Shown: positions 34,294 to 44,033 of the stretch, piece by piece
Position numbering within the stretch: the stretch's first letter is position 1
How the letters are laid out: each line of letters opens with the position of its first letter
DNA from: Kineococcus terrestris
GTDB lineage: Bacteria > Actinomycetota > Actinomycetes > Actinomycetales > Kineococcaceae
DNA: 64,000 bases
Reading direction: 5' to 3' (one strand)
NCBI RefSeq assembly: GCF_041020765.1
Contig: NZ_JBEUEJ010000002.1
Translations under genes and position numbers: made by a program
Notes under the pieces: model-generated
Database searches by the model: none
Told to the model about the DNA's origin: nothing
What the model saw: the letters and a program-made list of their open reading frames with translations, nothing else

Positions 34294-34644
34294 TCAGCGG
34301 ATGAGGCCGCGGGCGCGCAGGCCGGCGAGGGCCTCGTTGAGGATGGCCTCGCCGTCGGCGTCGCTGCGCCGCTCCTTCACGTACGCCAGGTGCGTCTTGT
34401 ACGGCTCGTTGCGCGGCGGGGCCGGCGGGTTCGCGCGGTCGGTGCCGGCGGGGAAGCCGCAGCGCGGGCAGTCCCACGTCTCGGGCGGCTCGACCCCCGA
34501 CTCCTCGGCGAAGCTGGGGCGCGTCTCGTGCCCGTTCGCGCACCAGTAGGAGATGCGGACGCGGGGCGCGGTGTCGCCCCGCTCCGCCTCGCCCATGGGG
34601 CCCGCGCCGACACGGCTGCCGCGGATGGCGTTGCCACCTGCCAC
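34294..34644 (-). CDS. rbpA: RNA polymerase-binding protein RbpA
   Basis: 116 residues, full length. RbpA binds sigma factor and RNA polymerase near the -10 element and steadies open complexes in actinobacteria. The N-terminal NAIRGSRVGAGPMGEAERG carries the polymerase/DNA contacts; the core has the zinc set in YWCANGHETRPSF and WDCPRCGFPAG; then the basic linker NEPYKTHLAYVKERRSDADGEAILNEAL, which holds the sigma-interaction domain. The GTG start has GGAGG nine bases upstream. Its presence fixes the phylum. Confidence 0.97.
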   Translation of the reverse strand: MAGGNAIRGSRVGAGPMGEAERGDTAPRVRISYWCANGHETRPSFAEESGVEPPETWDCPRCGFPAGTDRANPPAPPRNEPYKTHLAYVKERRSDADGEAILNEALAGLRARGLIR

Positions 34645-34672
34645 GAGGAGGTCCTCCCTGCCTGTCCTGGTC

Positions 34673-34924
34673 TCAGAACTCGTTGGTGAAGCGCTCGACC
34701 AGGCCGAGCAGCACGATGGACGCGGCCCAGGTCAGGGCCATGACGACGGTGAACCTGTTGAGGTTGCGCTCCGCCATGCTCGACCCCGACAGGGACGTGG
34801 TCACGCCGCCGCCGAACATGTCCGACAGGCCGCCGCCCTTGCCCTTGTGGAGGAGGATCAGCAGGACCAGGAAGAGGCTCGTCAGGGCGAGCACCACCTG
34901 GAGCACGATGCGCAGAGCGGTCAC
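34673..34924 (-). CDS. secG: Preprotein translocase subunit SecG
   Basis: 83 residues, two membrane helices (LRIVLQVVLALTSLFLVLLILLH and VVMALTWAASIVLLGLVERF) joined by the SecG loop HKGKGGGLSDMFGGG, which is diagnostic. SecG joins SecYE in the membrane. GTG 34924 follows GAGAAGGATCCGC and replaces the longer open frame. It follows tpiA in the common actinobacterial order gap-pgk-tpiA-secG and has its own -10 box. Confidence 0.94.
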   Translation of the reverse strand: MTALRIVLQVVLALTSLFLVLLILLHKGKGGGLSDMFGGGVTTSLSGSSMAERNLNRFTVVMALTWAASIVLLGLVERFTNEF

Positions 34925-34983
34925 GCGGATCCTTCTCGTCTCCAGCCGCACCCGGTCGGGCGCGGCGCTGTCAGGGCGTCCCC

Positions 34984-34989
34984 AGGGTA
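34984..34989 (-). promoter_or_regulatory. Putative -10 box of secG
   Basis: TACCCT on the minus strand, about 60 bases before the secG GTG; a small GC hairpin (35002-35021) just upstream could end the tpiA transcript. Confidence 0.45.
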
Positions 34990-35048
34990 CGTCACCCGAA
35001 GGGCGGACCGGGGCGTCCGCCGCTCGTCGGACCTGCTCACCGCCGGTG

Positions 35049-35837
<789 letters not shown>

Positions 35838-35910
35838 GAGCGGCTCCAGGTGGTCGGGGCGGTCGGGGCGGTCACGGGGCGGGTGCCGGGGCCGGCCGGC
35901 GGGGCGGGGC

Positions 35911-37140
35911 TCACTCCTCCAGGACGTCCAGGCCGGGCAGGTGCTTGCCCTCGAGGAACTCCAGGCTCGCGCCGCCGCCGGTGGAGATGTGCCCGAAGGC
36001 GTCGTCGGGGAAGCCGAGCGTGCGCACGGCCGCGGCCGAGTCGCCGCCGCCGACGACGCTGAACGCCGGCGAGCCGGCCAGGGCCTGCGCCACCGCGCGC
36101 GTGCCGTGCGAGTACGGCTCCATCTCGAACACGCCCATCGGGCCGTTCCAGAAGACGGTGCGGGCGTCGGCCAGGTGCCGGGCGAAGGCCGCCGAGGACT
36201 CCGGGCCGATGTCCAGGCCCAGGCGGTCGGCGGGGATGGCGTCCACGGGCACCACGCCGTGCTCGGCGTCGGCGGAGAACTCCGCGGCGGCCACCACGTC
36301 GGTGGGCAGGACCACCTCGACGCCCTTGGCGCGGGCGGTCTCGACGTAGCGGGTGACCGTGTCGAGCTGGTCGGCCTCCAGCAGCGAGCGCCCCACCTCG
36401 TGGCCGGCCGCCTTGAGGAAGGTGAAGACCATGCCGCCGCCGACGAGCAGGCGGTCGCCGGAGGTCAGCAGCGAGCCGAGGAGGTTGTCGATGACGCCGA
36501 GCTTGTCGGAGACCTTCGAGCCGCCCAGGACGACGGCGTAGGGGCGCTCCGGCTCGCTGGTCAGCCGGCGCAGCACCGCCACCTCGGAGGCGACCAGCCC
36601 GCCCGCGGCGTGCGGCAGGCGCCGGGCCACGTCGTAGACGCTGGCGTGCTTGCGGTGCACCGCGCCGAACCCGTCGGAGACGTAGGCGTCGGCCAGGCGG
36701 GCCAGCTCGTCGGCGAACGCGCCGCGCTCGCCGTCGTCCTTGGACGTCTCACCCGGGTTGAAGCGCAGGTTCTCCAGCAGCAGCAGCGAGCCGTCGGCCA
36801 GGTCCTCGACGGCCGCCGCGGCGCGCGGGCCGACGGTCTCCTCGCAGAAGGACACGTCGACGCCGTCCAGCAGCTCGGCGAGCCGCGCGTGCACGGGGGC
36901 CAGGGAGTACTTCGCCTCCGGCGCGCCCCCCGGCCGGCCCAGGTGGGCCACGACGACGACGCGGGCGCCGGCGTCCAGCAGGCGGCGCAGCGTGGGCACC
37001 GAGGCCCGCACGCGCCCGTCGTCGGTGATGCGGGGGGCCTCGCCGGAGTGGTCCAGCGGGACGTTGAGGTCGCTGCGGACGAGGACGCGGCGGCCGGCCA
37101 GCCCGTCCAGGCGCGCTTCGAGGTCGTCGATGGTGAGCAC
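35911..37140 (-). CDS. pgk: Phosphoglycerate kinase
   Basis: 409 residues, both domains. It makes ATP from 1,3-bisphosphoglycerate. Visible are VLVRSDLNVPLD, VVVAHLGRPGG, LLLLENLRFNPGE, DAYVSDGFGAVHRKHAS, VVLGGSKVSDKLGVI, the hinge IGPESSAAF, and the C-terminal VFEMEPYSHGT and GGGDSAAAV nucleotide loops. GTG 37140 follows GGAGGAACC. It sits between gap and tpiA on the same strand. Confidence 0.97.
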   Translation of the reverse strand: MLTIDDLEARLDGLAGRRVLVRSDLNVPLDHSGEAPRITDDGRVRASVPTLRRLLDAGARVVVVAHLGRPGGAPEAKYSLAPVHARLAELLDGVDVSFCEETVGPRAAAAVEDLADGSLLLLENLRFNPGETSKDDGERGAFADELARLADAYVSDGFGAVHRKHASVYDVARRLPHAAGGLVASEVAVLRRLTSEPERPYAVVLGGSKVSDKLGVIDNLLGSLLTSGDRLLVGGGMVFTFLKAAGHEVGRSLLEADQLDTVTRYVETARAKGVEVVLPTDVVAAAEFSADAEHGVVPVDAIPADRLGLDIGPESSAAFARHLADARTVFWNGPMGVFEMEPYSHGTRAVAQALAGSPAFSVVGGGDSAAAVRTLGFPDDAFGHISTGGGASLEFLEGKHLPGLDVLEE

Positions 37141-37241
37141 GGTTCCTCCGCGGTCGGTGGGCGGGGCGGACGCGCGAGCGCCGGGACCGGTGCGCGCGGC
37201 ACCGGCCCCGGCGGGCGCGGCCGTCCCCGGGCGGGGACGGG

Positions 37242-38246
<1,005 letters not shown>

Positions 38247-38288
38247 GCGCTCTCCTCCTCGCGGGACCCGGCGCGTTGCGGGTGCCGC

Positions 38289-38309
38289 TGCGTCTGCTAG
38301 TGCGTCTGC
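38289..38309. repeat. Short direct repeat in the gap 5' leader
   Basis: TGCGTCTGC twice, three bases apart, between the likely gap promoter and its start codon. The 12-base period puts the copies about one helical turn apart. Confidence 0.5.
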
Positions 38310-38395
38310 TTGCGGTACTGGTCCGGTGCCGGTCCCCGCCGGCGCGCGCCGGACGGGGGTGCCGTACCCCGCCGCACCGTCACGGCGTCGCCCCG

Positions 38396-38401
38396 ACCCT
38401 A
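38396..38401 (-). promoter_or_regulatory. Putative -10 box of the gap-pgk-tpiA operon
   Basis: TAGGGT on the minus strand about 150 bases before the gap ATG, after the whiA stop region of the converging layout on the same strand. No clear -35 box is seen. Confidence 0.45.
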
Positions 38402-38443
38402 TGGCCTGCGTCACGTCCAGGCGCACCCGGGTGCCCCGGGGGC

Positions 38444-39424
38444 TCAGGCGTCCAGCATGTCGGGGGTCAGGCCCGAGTCGGTGCCGGGCACGCCGAGCTC
38501 GGCGGCCTTCTTGTCGGCCATGCCCAGCAGGCGGCGGATGCGCCCGGCGATCGCGTCCTTGGTCATGGGCGGCACGGCCAGCTGCCCCAGCTCCTCCAGG
38601 CTGGCCTGCTTGTGCTCCAGGCGCAGCCGGCCCGCCTGCAGCAGGTGGTCGGGCACGTCGTCGCCCAGCAGCTCCAGCGCCCGCTCGACCCGCGCGCCGG
38701 CGGCCACCGCGGCGCGCGCGGAGCGGCGCAGGTTGGCGTCGTCGAAGTTGGCCAGGCGGTTGGCGGTGGCGCGCACCTCGCGCCGCATGCGGCGCTCCTC
38801 CCACGTCATCATCGCGTCGTGGGCGCCCAGCCGGGTCAGCAGCGCGCTGATGGCGTCGCCGTCGCGCAGCACCACCCGGTGGATCCCGCGCACCTCGCGC
38901 GGCTTGACGGGCAGCTCCAGGCGCCGGGCCGCGCCCACGAGGGCCAGGGCGGCCTCCTGCCCGGGGCAGGTGACCTCCAGCGCGGCCGAGCGGCCCGGCT
39001 CGGTCAGCGAGCCGCGGGCCAGGAACGCGGCCCGCCAGGCCGCCTCCGCGATCTGCGTGGAGGAGGACACGATGTGCGGGGGCAGTCCCCGCACGGGGCG
39101 GCCGCGGGTGTCCAGCAGACCCGTCTGCCGGGCCAGCGCCTCCCCGTCCTTGACCACCCGCAGCACGTAGTGGGTGCTCTTGCGCAGCCCGCCGGCCTGC
39201 ATCACCAGCAGGTCCCCGGACTGGCCGAACACGTCGGCGATGTCGCGCCGCAGCCGGCGGGCGATGGAGGCGGAGTCCAGCTCGGCCTCGATGACGATGC
39301 GCCCGGAGACGATGTGCAGGCTGCCCGCGAAGCGCAGCATCACCGCCACCTCGGCCTTGCGGGCCGCCGTGGTGCCCACGGGCAGGCGGCTGAGCTCGTC
39401 CTTGACCGCCGCGGTCATCGCCAT
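38444..39424 (-). CDS. whiA: Sporulation-type DNA-binding regulator WhiA
   Basis: 326 residues, standard length. It starts MAMTAAVKDELSRLPVGTTAARKAEVAVMLRFAGSLHIV, then the degenerate LAGLIDADG homing-endonuclease fold, and ends in a helix-turn-helix with RRLRLEHKQASLEELGQLAVPPMTKDAIAGRIRRLLGMA in near form. In Streptomyces WhiA controls sporulation and division genes; it is kept in non-sporulating relatives too. ATG 39424 follows GAGGAGCGCAG. A GTG overlapping the yvcK stop could add 67 low-complexity residues but is not favoured. It belongs to the conserved rapZ-yvcK-whiA run. Confidence 0.96.
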   Translation of the reverse strand: MAMTAAVKDELSRLPVGTTAARKAEVAVMLRFAGSLHIVSGRIVIEAELDSASIARRLRRDIADVFGQSGDLLVMQAGGLRKSTHYVLRVVKDGEALARQTGLLDTRGRPVRGLPPHIVSSSTQIAEAAWRAAFLARGSLTEPGRSAALEVTCPGQEAALALVGAARRLELPVKPREVRGIHRVVLRDGDAISALLTRLGAHDAMMTWEERRMRREVRATANRLANFDDANLRRSARAAVAAGARVERALELLGDDVPDHLLQAGRLRLEHKQASLEELGQLAVPPMTKDAIAGRIRRLLGMADKKAAELGVPGTDSGLTPDMLDA

Positions 39425-39621
39425 CTGCGCTCCTCCCCGGGCGGTGCGCGCCGTCCCCGGCGCCCCGCCGTCGCTCGATCGTCCCGTCCGTCCCACCGGT
39501 GCCCACGGTCCCACCCGTCCCACCGCGCGCGCCGCCCCACCGCCGCCGGGTCCGCCCGGGGCGTGCCGGACGTCGCCGCGCGCGGTCCCGGGCCCGCCGC
39601 GGGAGCGGCCCAGCTCGTCGC

Positions 39622-40608
39622 TCACGACAGGTCCCCCCACGCGCCGGCGAACACGTCGCGGTAGGCGGCGGCCAGCCGCAGCGCGTCGTGGCGGGGGCTG
39701 CCGTCGCCCACCGAGACCTGCCGCAGCAGCAGCGAGGCGCCCAGCGAGGCCGCCGCCACCGCCAGCGCCTGCGGGTCGGCCACCGCCACCGGGTCGGCGA
39801 CCACCGCGTCCACCCGCAGGGCGGGGGCGTGGGCGGCGAGCACCTCCAGGTGCTCCTCGGCGCTGAAGCCGTCGGTCTCCCCCGGCTGCCCGGCCAGGTT
39901 CAGCGTCAGGCACACGCGCGCCGGGGTGCGCACGAGGGCGTCGGCGAGGGCGGGGACCATCAGGTGCGGCAGGACGCTGGTGAACCAGGACCCCGGCCCG
40001 AGCACGACCCAGTCGGCCGCCGAGATCGCCGACAGCACCTCCGGGCGCACCGGGGGGTCGGCGGGCACGAGCCGCACGGCGGCCACCCGCCCGGTCGTGG
40101 AGGCCACCGCCACCTGCCCGCGCACGGGCGTCGGCGCGTCCCGCTCCCCCGGGACGAGGCCGACGACGTCGGCCTCGATGTCCAGCGGCACGGCGGCCAT
40201 CGGCAGCACCCGCCCGCGCGCGCCCAGCAGGCGCCCGACCCAGTCCAGGCCGGCGACCTCGTCGCCCAGCAGCCGCCACAGGGTGGCGATGAGCAGGTTC
40301 CCGGTGGCGTGCTGGTCCAGCCCGCCGGTGCTGGCGAAGCGGTGCTGCAGCACGTCGCGCCACGTGCGGCCCCACTCGGAGTCGTCGCACAGGGCCGACA
40401 GGGCCATCCGCAGGTCCCCGGGCGGCAGGCAGCCCAGCTCGCGGCGCAGGCGCCCGGAGGAGCCGCCGTCGTCGGCGACCGTCACGACCGCGGTCAGCCG
40501 GTCGGTCAGGTGCCGCAGCGCCGACAGGGAGGCCGACAGGCCGTGGCCGCCGCCGAGGGCGACCACGGCGGGCGCGCGGGAGGCGCCCAGCGGGACGGTG
40601 GCGCCCAC
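39622..40608 (-). CDS. YvcK/GlmR family (gluconeogenesis factor, CofD-like fold)
   Basis: 328 residues. PAVVALGGGHGLSASLSALRHLTDRLTAVVTVADDGGSSGRLRRELG is the family's nucleotide-binding entry; CLPPGDLRMALSALCDD, HATGNLLIATLW, VVLGPGSWFTSVLPHLMVP and LNLAGQPGETDGFS follow. Members bind UDP-GlcNAc and support cell-wall precursor supply in growth on gluconeogenic carbon. GTG 40608 is the only usual start; no ribosome binding site is clear, and the 81 bases after rapZ stay open in the same frame with Pro-rich codons, so the true start is uncertain. Confidence 0.9.
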   Translation of the reverse strand: MGATVPLGASRAPAVVALGGGHGLSASLSALRHLTDRLTAVVTVADDGGSSGRLRRELGCLPPGDLRMALSALCDDSEWGRTWRDVLQHRFASTGGLDQHATGNLLIATLWRLLGDEVAGLDWVGRLLGARGRVLPMAAVPLDIEADVVGLVPGERDAPTPVRGQVAVASTTGRVAAVRLVPADPPVRPEVLSAISAADWVVLGPGSWFTSVLPHLMVPALADALVRTPARVCLTLNLAGQPGETDGFSAEEHLEVLAAHAPALRVDAVVADPVAVADPQALAVAAASLGASLLLRQVSVGDGSPRHDALRLAAAYRDVFAGAWGDLS

Positions 40609-40689
40609 CGCGGGGACCGGGGCCGGCGGGGCGGGCGGGACCGGCGGGACGGGCGCGGGGGACGGGGGGCCGGAGGGGGGCAGGGCGGC

Positions 40690-41703
40690 TCACTCCCGCC
40701 CGAGGTCGCGGTGCAGGACGCGCACCGGCACACCGGCCCGGCGCAGCCGCGCCCCGAGCTCCTCGGCCATCGCCACCGACCGGTGCTTGCCGCCGGTGCA
40801 CCCGAAGGCGACCGTGGCGTAGCGCTTGTTCTCGCGCCGGTAGCCGGTCAGGACCGGCTCCAGGGCCTCGGCGTAGCGGTCGAGGAAGCGGCCGGCGCCC
40901 TCGGCGGCCAGCACGTACTCCGACACCGGCCGGTCCTGGCCGGTCAGCGGGCGCAGGTCCGGCTCCCAGTGCGGGTTGGGCAGGAAGCGCACGTCCGCCA
41001 CGTGCTCGGCGTCGGCGGGGGTGCCGTACTTGAACCCGAAGCTGAGGACGGTCACCCGCAGGTCCTCGGCCCGCTCGCCCTCGAACAGGCTGGCGACCAG
41101 CGCGCCGAGCTGGTGCACGTTGAAGCTGGAGGAGTCCACGACGACGTCGGCGCGCGAGCGCAGGTCGCCGGTCAGCTCGCGCTCGCGGGCGATGCCGTCG
41201 ACGATGCGGCCCTCCCCCTGCAGCGGGTGGGGGCGGCGCACGGACTCGAAGCGGCGCACGAGCACCTCGTCGGTGGCGTCCAGGAACAGCACGCGCGGGG
41301 ACACGAAGCGCGTGTCGAGCGCGGCCAGGGCACCGGTCAGCTCCCGGAAGAAGGTGCGCCCGCGCACGTCGACGACGACGGCGATCCGCGGGATCGACAA
41401 CCCGGCGCGGGCCGTCAGCTCGGCCAGCGGCTCGAGCATCTGCGGCGGCAGGTTGTCCACGACGTACCAGCCGAGGTCCTCCAGGGCCTTGCCGGTCGTG
41501 GACCGGCCGGCCCCGGACATGCCGGTGACGATGAGCAGCTCCGAGCGGCGCGGGCGGTCGGCACCGGCGTCGGTCGTGGCCCCCTCGGGCGCACCGGCGA
41601 CCTCCGCGACCTGCCCGGCGGGGCCGCGGGACCCGGCCGCCCGCCCGTCCTCCTGGTCACCCTCGTGGCCCTCGGGGGCAGGCTGCGCGTCCACGGCCCT
41701 CAT
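40690..41703 (-). CDS. rapZ: RapZ/YvcJ family nucleotide-binding protein
   Basis: 337 residues; about 50 variable N-terminal residues precede the core. Walker A reads VTGMSGAGRSTTGKALEDLGWYVVDNLPP, where Arg takes the usual Lys place (GAGRST), as I recall in actinobacterial homologs. FLDATDEVLVRRFESVRRPHPL, DSSSFNVHQL, VLSFGFKYGTPADA, FLPNPHWEPDLRPLTGQD and FGCTGGKHRSVAMAEEL are family blocks. In E. coli RapZ steers RNase E to the GlmZ sRNA; in actinobacteria the role is unknown. ATG 41703 is chosen; GTG at 41694 is possible. Confidence 0.92.
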   Translation of the reverse strand: MRAVDAQPAPEGHEGDQEDGRAAGSRGPAGQVAEVAGAPEGATTDAGADRPRRSELLIVTGMSGAGRSTTGKALEDLGWYVVDNLPPQMLEPLAELTARAGLSIPRIAVVVDVRGRTFFRELTGALAALDTRFVSPRVLFLDATDEVLVRRFESVRRPHPLQGEGRIVDGIARERELTGDLRSRADVVVDSSSFNVHQLGALVASLFEGERAEDLRVTVLSFGFKYGTPADAEHVADVRFLPNPHWEPDLRPLTGQDRPVSEYVLAAEGAGRFLDRYAEALEPVLTGYRRENKRYATVAFGCTGGKHRSVAMAEELGARLRRAGVPVRVLHRDLGRE

Positions 41704-41785
41704 CCTGCCAGCCCGGGCGTGTCGCCCGCGACGAGACCACCACGTTCCGCGTCCGGGCGTTGACGCTGCGACAGCAGCGGCGGGT

Positions 41786-43876
41786 TCAGTCCAGGAGCTC
41801 GCCCGTCGCCGCGTCGAACGCGGGCAGCGCGTCGGCCGCCTCGCCCGTCCCGGCACCGGCCGCACCCGCGCCCGCACCGGCGAGCGCGGCCACGACGGCG
41901 CGGGCCGTGCGCGGGCCCACGCCGGGCACGGCGGCCACCTCCTCCTCCGAGGCCGCCCGCAGCTTCTTGACGGAGCCGAAGTGCTTGAGCAGGGCGGTGC
42001 GGCGGGTCTGCCCGAGACCCGGCACGCCGTCCAGGGCGCTGGCGGTCATGGCGCGGCTGCGCTTGCCGCGGTGGTAGGTGATGGCGAAGCGGTGGGCCTC
42101 GTCGCGCACCCGCTGCAGCAGGTACAGGCCCTCGCTGGTGCGCGGCAGCACCACCGGGTGCTCCTCCCCCGGCAGCCACACCTCCTCGAGGCGCTTGGCC
42201 AGCCCGCACAGGGCCACGTCGACGACGCCGGCGTCGGCCAGCGCGCGCGCGGCCGCCTCCACCTGCGGGCGGCCGCCGTCGACGACCACGAGGTTGGGCG
42301 TGTAGGCGAAGCGGCGCGGGCGGCCCGTGTCGGGGTCGATGCCGGCCGGGACGTCCCGCGGCGCGGCCGCGGAGGGGCCGCCGTCGGCGAGCTCCACCGC
42401 GCCGCCCGTCCCGTCCGCCGCGCCCACCTCGTCGGCCGGGCCCACCTCGTCGGCGGCGTCGGCGGGGCCGGCGGCGTCGGCGCGCTGGCGGCGGAAGCGG
42501 CGCAGCAGCACCTCGCGCATCGCGCGGGTGTCGTCCACACCGCCCTCGTCGCCGCGCACGCTGAAGCGGCGGTAGTCCCCCTTCTTGGGCAGGCCGTCCT
42601 CGAAGACGACCATCGAGGCGACGACGTTGGTCTCCTGGGTGTGCGAGACGTCGAAGCACTCGATGCGCAGCGGGGCGTCCTCCAGTCCGAGGGCCTCCTG
42701 CACCTCCTGCAGCGCCCGGCTGCGGGTGGTCAGGTCGCCGGCGCGGCGCGTCTTGTGCAGCGCGAGCGCCTGCACCGCGTTGCGCTGCACGGTCTCCATG
42801 AGCGCCCGCTTGTCCCCGCGCTGGGGCACCCGCAGGTCCACGCGCGAACCGCGCAGCTCGCTCAGCCAGTCCTCCACGTCGCCCTCGACCGTGGCCGGCA
42901 GGCTCGGGACGAGGACCTCGCGCGGGACGCCCTCACCACTCTCGCCGCCGTACACCTGCAGCAGCAGCTGCTCGACCAGCTCGGGCGCGCCGACGTCCTC
43001 GACCTTCTCCACGACCCAGCCGCGCTGGCCGCGCACCCGCCCGCCGCGCACGTGGAAGACCTGGACCGCGGCCTCCAGCTCGTCGTCGGCGATGGCGAAG
43101 ACGTCGGCGTCGGTGGCGTCGGGCAGCACGACGGCGGACTTCTCCAGCGCCCGCTGCAGCGCCCCGAGGTCGTCGCGCAGGCGGGCCGCGCGCTCGAAGT
43201 CCAGGTCCGCGGCCGCCGCGCGCATCTCCTGCTCGGTGCGGCGCACGAAGCGCTGCGTCTGCCCGGCCATGAAGTCGCAGAAGTCCTGCGCCAGCTCGCG
43301 GTGCTCCTCGGGCGAGACCCGGCCCACGCAGGGCGCGGAGCACTTGTCGATGTAGCCGAGCAGGCAGGGGCGGCCCACCTGCGCCGCGCGCTTGTAGACG
43401 CCGGTCGAGCACGTGCGCACGGGGAACACCCGCAGCAGCAGGTCGACGGTCTCGCGGATCGCCCAGGCGTGCGTGTAGGGCCCGAAGTAGCGGGTGCCCC
43501 TGCGCTTGGCGCCGCGCAGGACCTGCACGCGCGGCACCTCCTCGCCCATGGTCACCGCCAGGTACGGGTAGGACTTGTCGTCGCGGTACTTGACGTTGAA
43601 CCGCGGGTCGAACTCCTTGATCCAGGAGTACTCCAGCTGCAGCGCCTCGACCTCGTTGGCCACCACCGTCCACTCCACGCTCGCGGCCGTGGTCACCATG
43701 GCCATCGTGCGCGGGTGCAGCGCGGACAGGTCCTGGAAGTAGTTCGACAGCCGCGCGCGCAGGCTCTTGGCCTTGCCGACGTAGATCACCCGGCCGCCGG
43801 GGTCGCGGAAGCGGTAGACGCCCGGCTCGACGGGGATCTCCCCCGGCTTCGGGCGGTAGGTGGCGGGGTCGGGCAC
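41786..43876 (-). CDS. uvrC: Excinuclease ABC subunit C
   Basis: 696 residues. UvrC makes both incisions around damage bound by UvrA and UvrB. The GIY-YIG nuclease is at 15-60 (PGVYRFRDPGGRVIYVGKAKSLRARLSNYF), a Cys cluster follows (FPVRTCSTGVYKR, CLLGYIDKCSAPC), then the UVR region near 200-235, the RNase H-like half (RIECFDVSHTQETNVVASMVVFEDG, PNLVVVDGGRPQV) and paired HhH motifs at the end (VPGLGQTRR, VPGVGPRTARAV). An acidic, repeat-like insert (about 460-510, DAADEVGPADEVGAADG) lengthens a loop. GTG 43876 has TACCCT six bases upstream: leaderless. Confidence 0.97.
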   Translation of the reverse strand: MPDPATYRPKPGEIPVEPGVYRFRDPGGRVIYVGKAKSLRARLSNYFQDLSALHPRTMAMVTTAASVEWTVVANEVEALQLEYSWIKEFDPRFNVKYRDDKSYPYLAVTMGEEVPRVQVLRGAKRRGTRYFGPYTHAWAIRETVDLLLRVFPVRTCSTGVYKRAAQVGRPCLLGYIDKCSAPCVGRVSPEEHRELAQDFCDFMAGQTQRFVRRTEQEMRAAAADLDFERAARLRDDLGALQRALEKSAVVLPDATDADVFAIADDELEAAVQVFHVRGGRVRGQRGWVVEKVEDVGAPELVEQLLLQVYGGESGEGVPREVLVPSLPATVEGDVEDWLSELRGSRVDLRVPQRGDKRALMETVQRNAVQALALHKTRRAGDLTTRSRALQEVQEALGLEDAPLRIECFDVSHTQETNVVASMVVFEDGLPKKGDYRRFSVRGDEGGVDDTRAMREVLLRRFRRQRADAAGPADAADEVGPADEVGAADGTGGAVELADGGPSAAAPRDVPAGIDPDTGRPRRFAYTPNLVVVDGGRPQVEAAARALADAGVVDVALCGLAKRLEEVWLPGEEHPVVLPRTSEGLYLLQRVRDEAHRFAITYHRGKRSRAMTASALDGVPGLGQTRRTALLKHFGSVKKLRAASEEEVAAVPGVGPRTARAVVAALAGAGAGAAGAGTGEAADALPAFDAATGELLD

Positions 43877-43882
43877 GTCGTC

Positions 43883-43888
43883 AGGGTA
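43883..43888 (-). promoter_or_regulatory. -10 box, leaderless promoter of uvrC
   Basis: TACCCT on the minus strand, six bases, then GTG 43876; no Shine-Dalgarno sequence and no LexA-box palindrome nearby. Confidence 0.65.
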
Positions 43889-44021
43889 GGTCGCGCCCCC
43901 GACAGGTCGCGCTCGTCCCCCGCGGTGCCCCGCCGATCACGCTGTGCGACACCGGGTCCGCGTCCGGGTGACGTCGGCGGCCCGGGCGGCGGAAACCTGC
44001 GCGGCGGGACGCGCCGGGACC

Positions 44022-44027
44022 TAGCGT
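44022..44027 (+). promoter_or_regulatory. -10 box, leaderless promoter of wecB
   Basis: TAGCGT, six bases, then GTG 44034; no Shine-Dalgarno sequence. Confidence 0.65.
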
Positions 44028-44033
44028 CCGGGC

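Noticed and set aside
39425..39626. Longer WhiA from a GTG overlapping the yvcK stop
   Set aside because: The extra 67 residues are low-complexity; WhiA proteins start at MAMTAAVKDELS, which has a GAGGAG site.
40606..40692. Possible RapZ-YvcK readthrough fusion, since both share one frame with a single TGA between
   Set aside because: A one-in-three coincidence; no stop-codon recoding signal, and the two proteins are complete without it.
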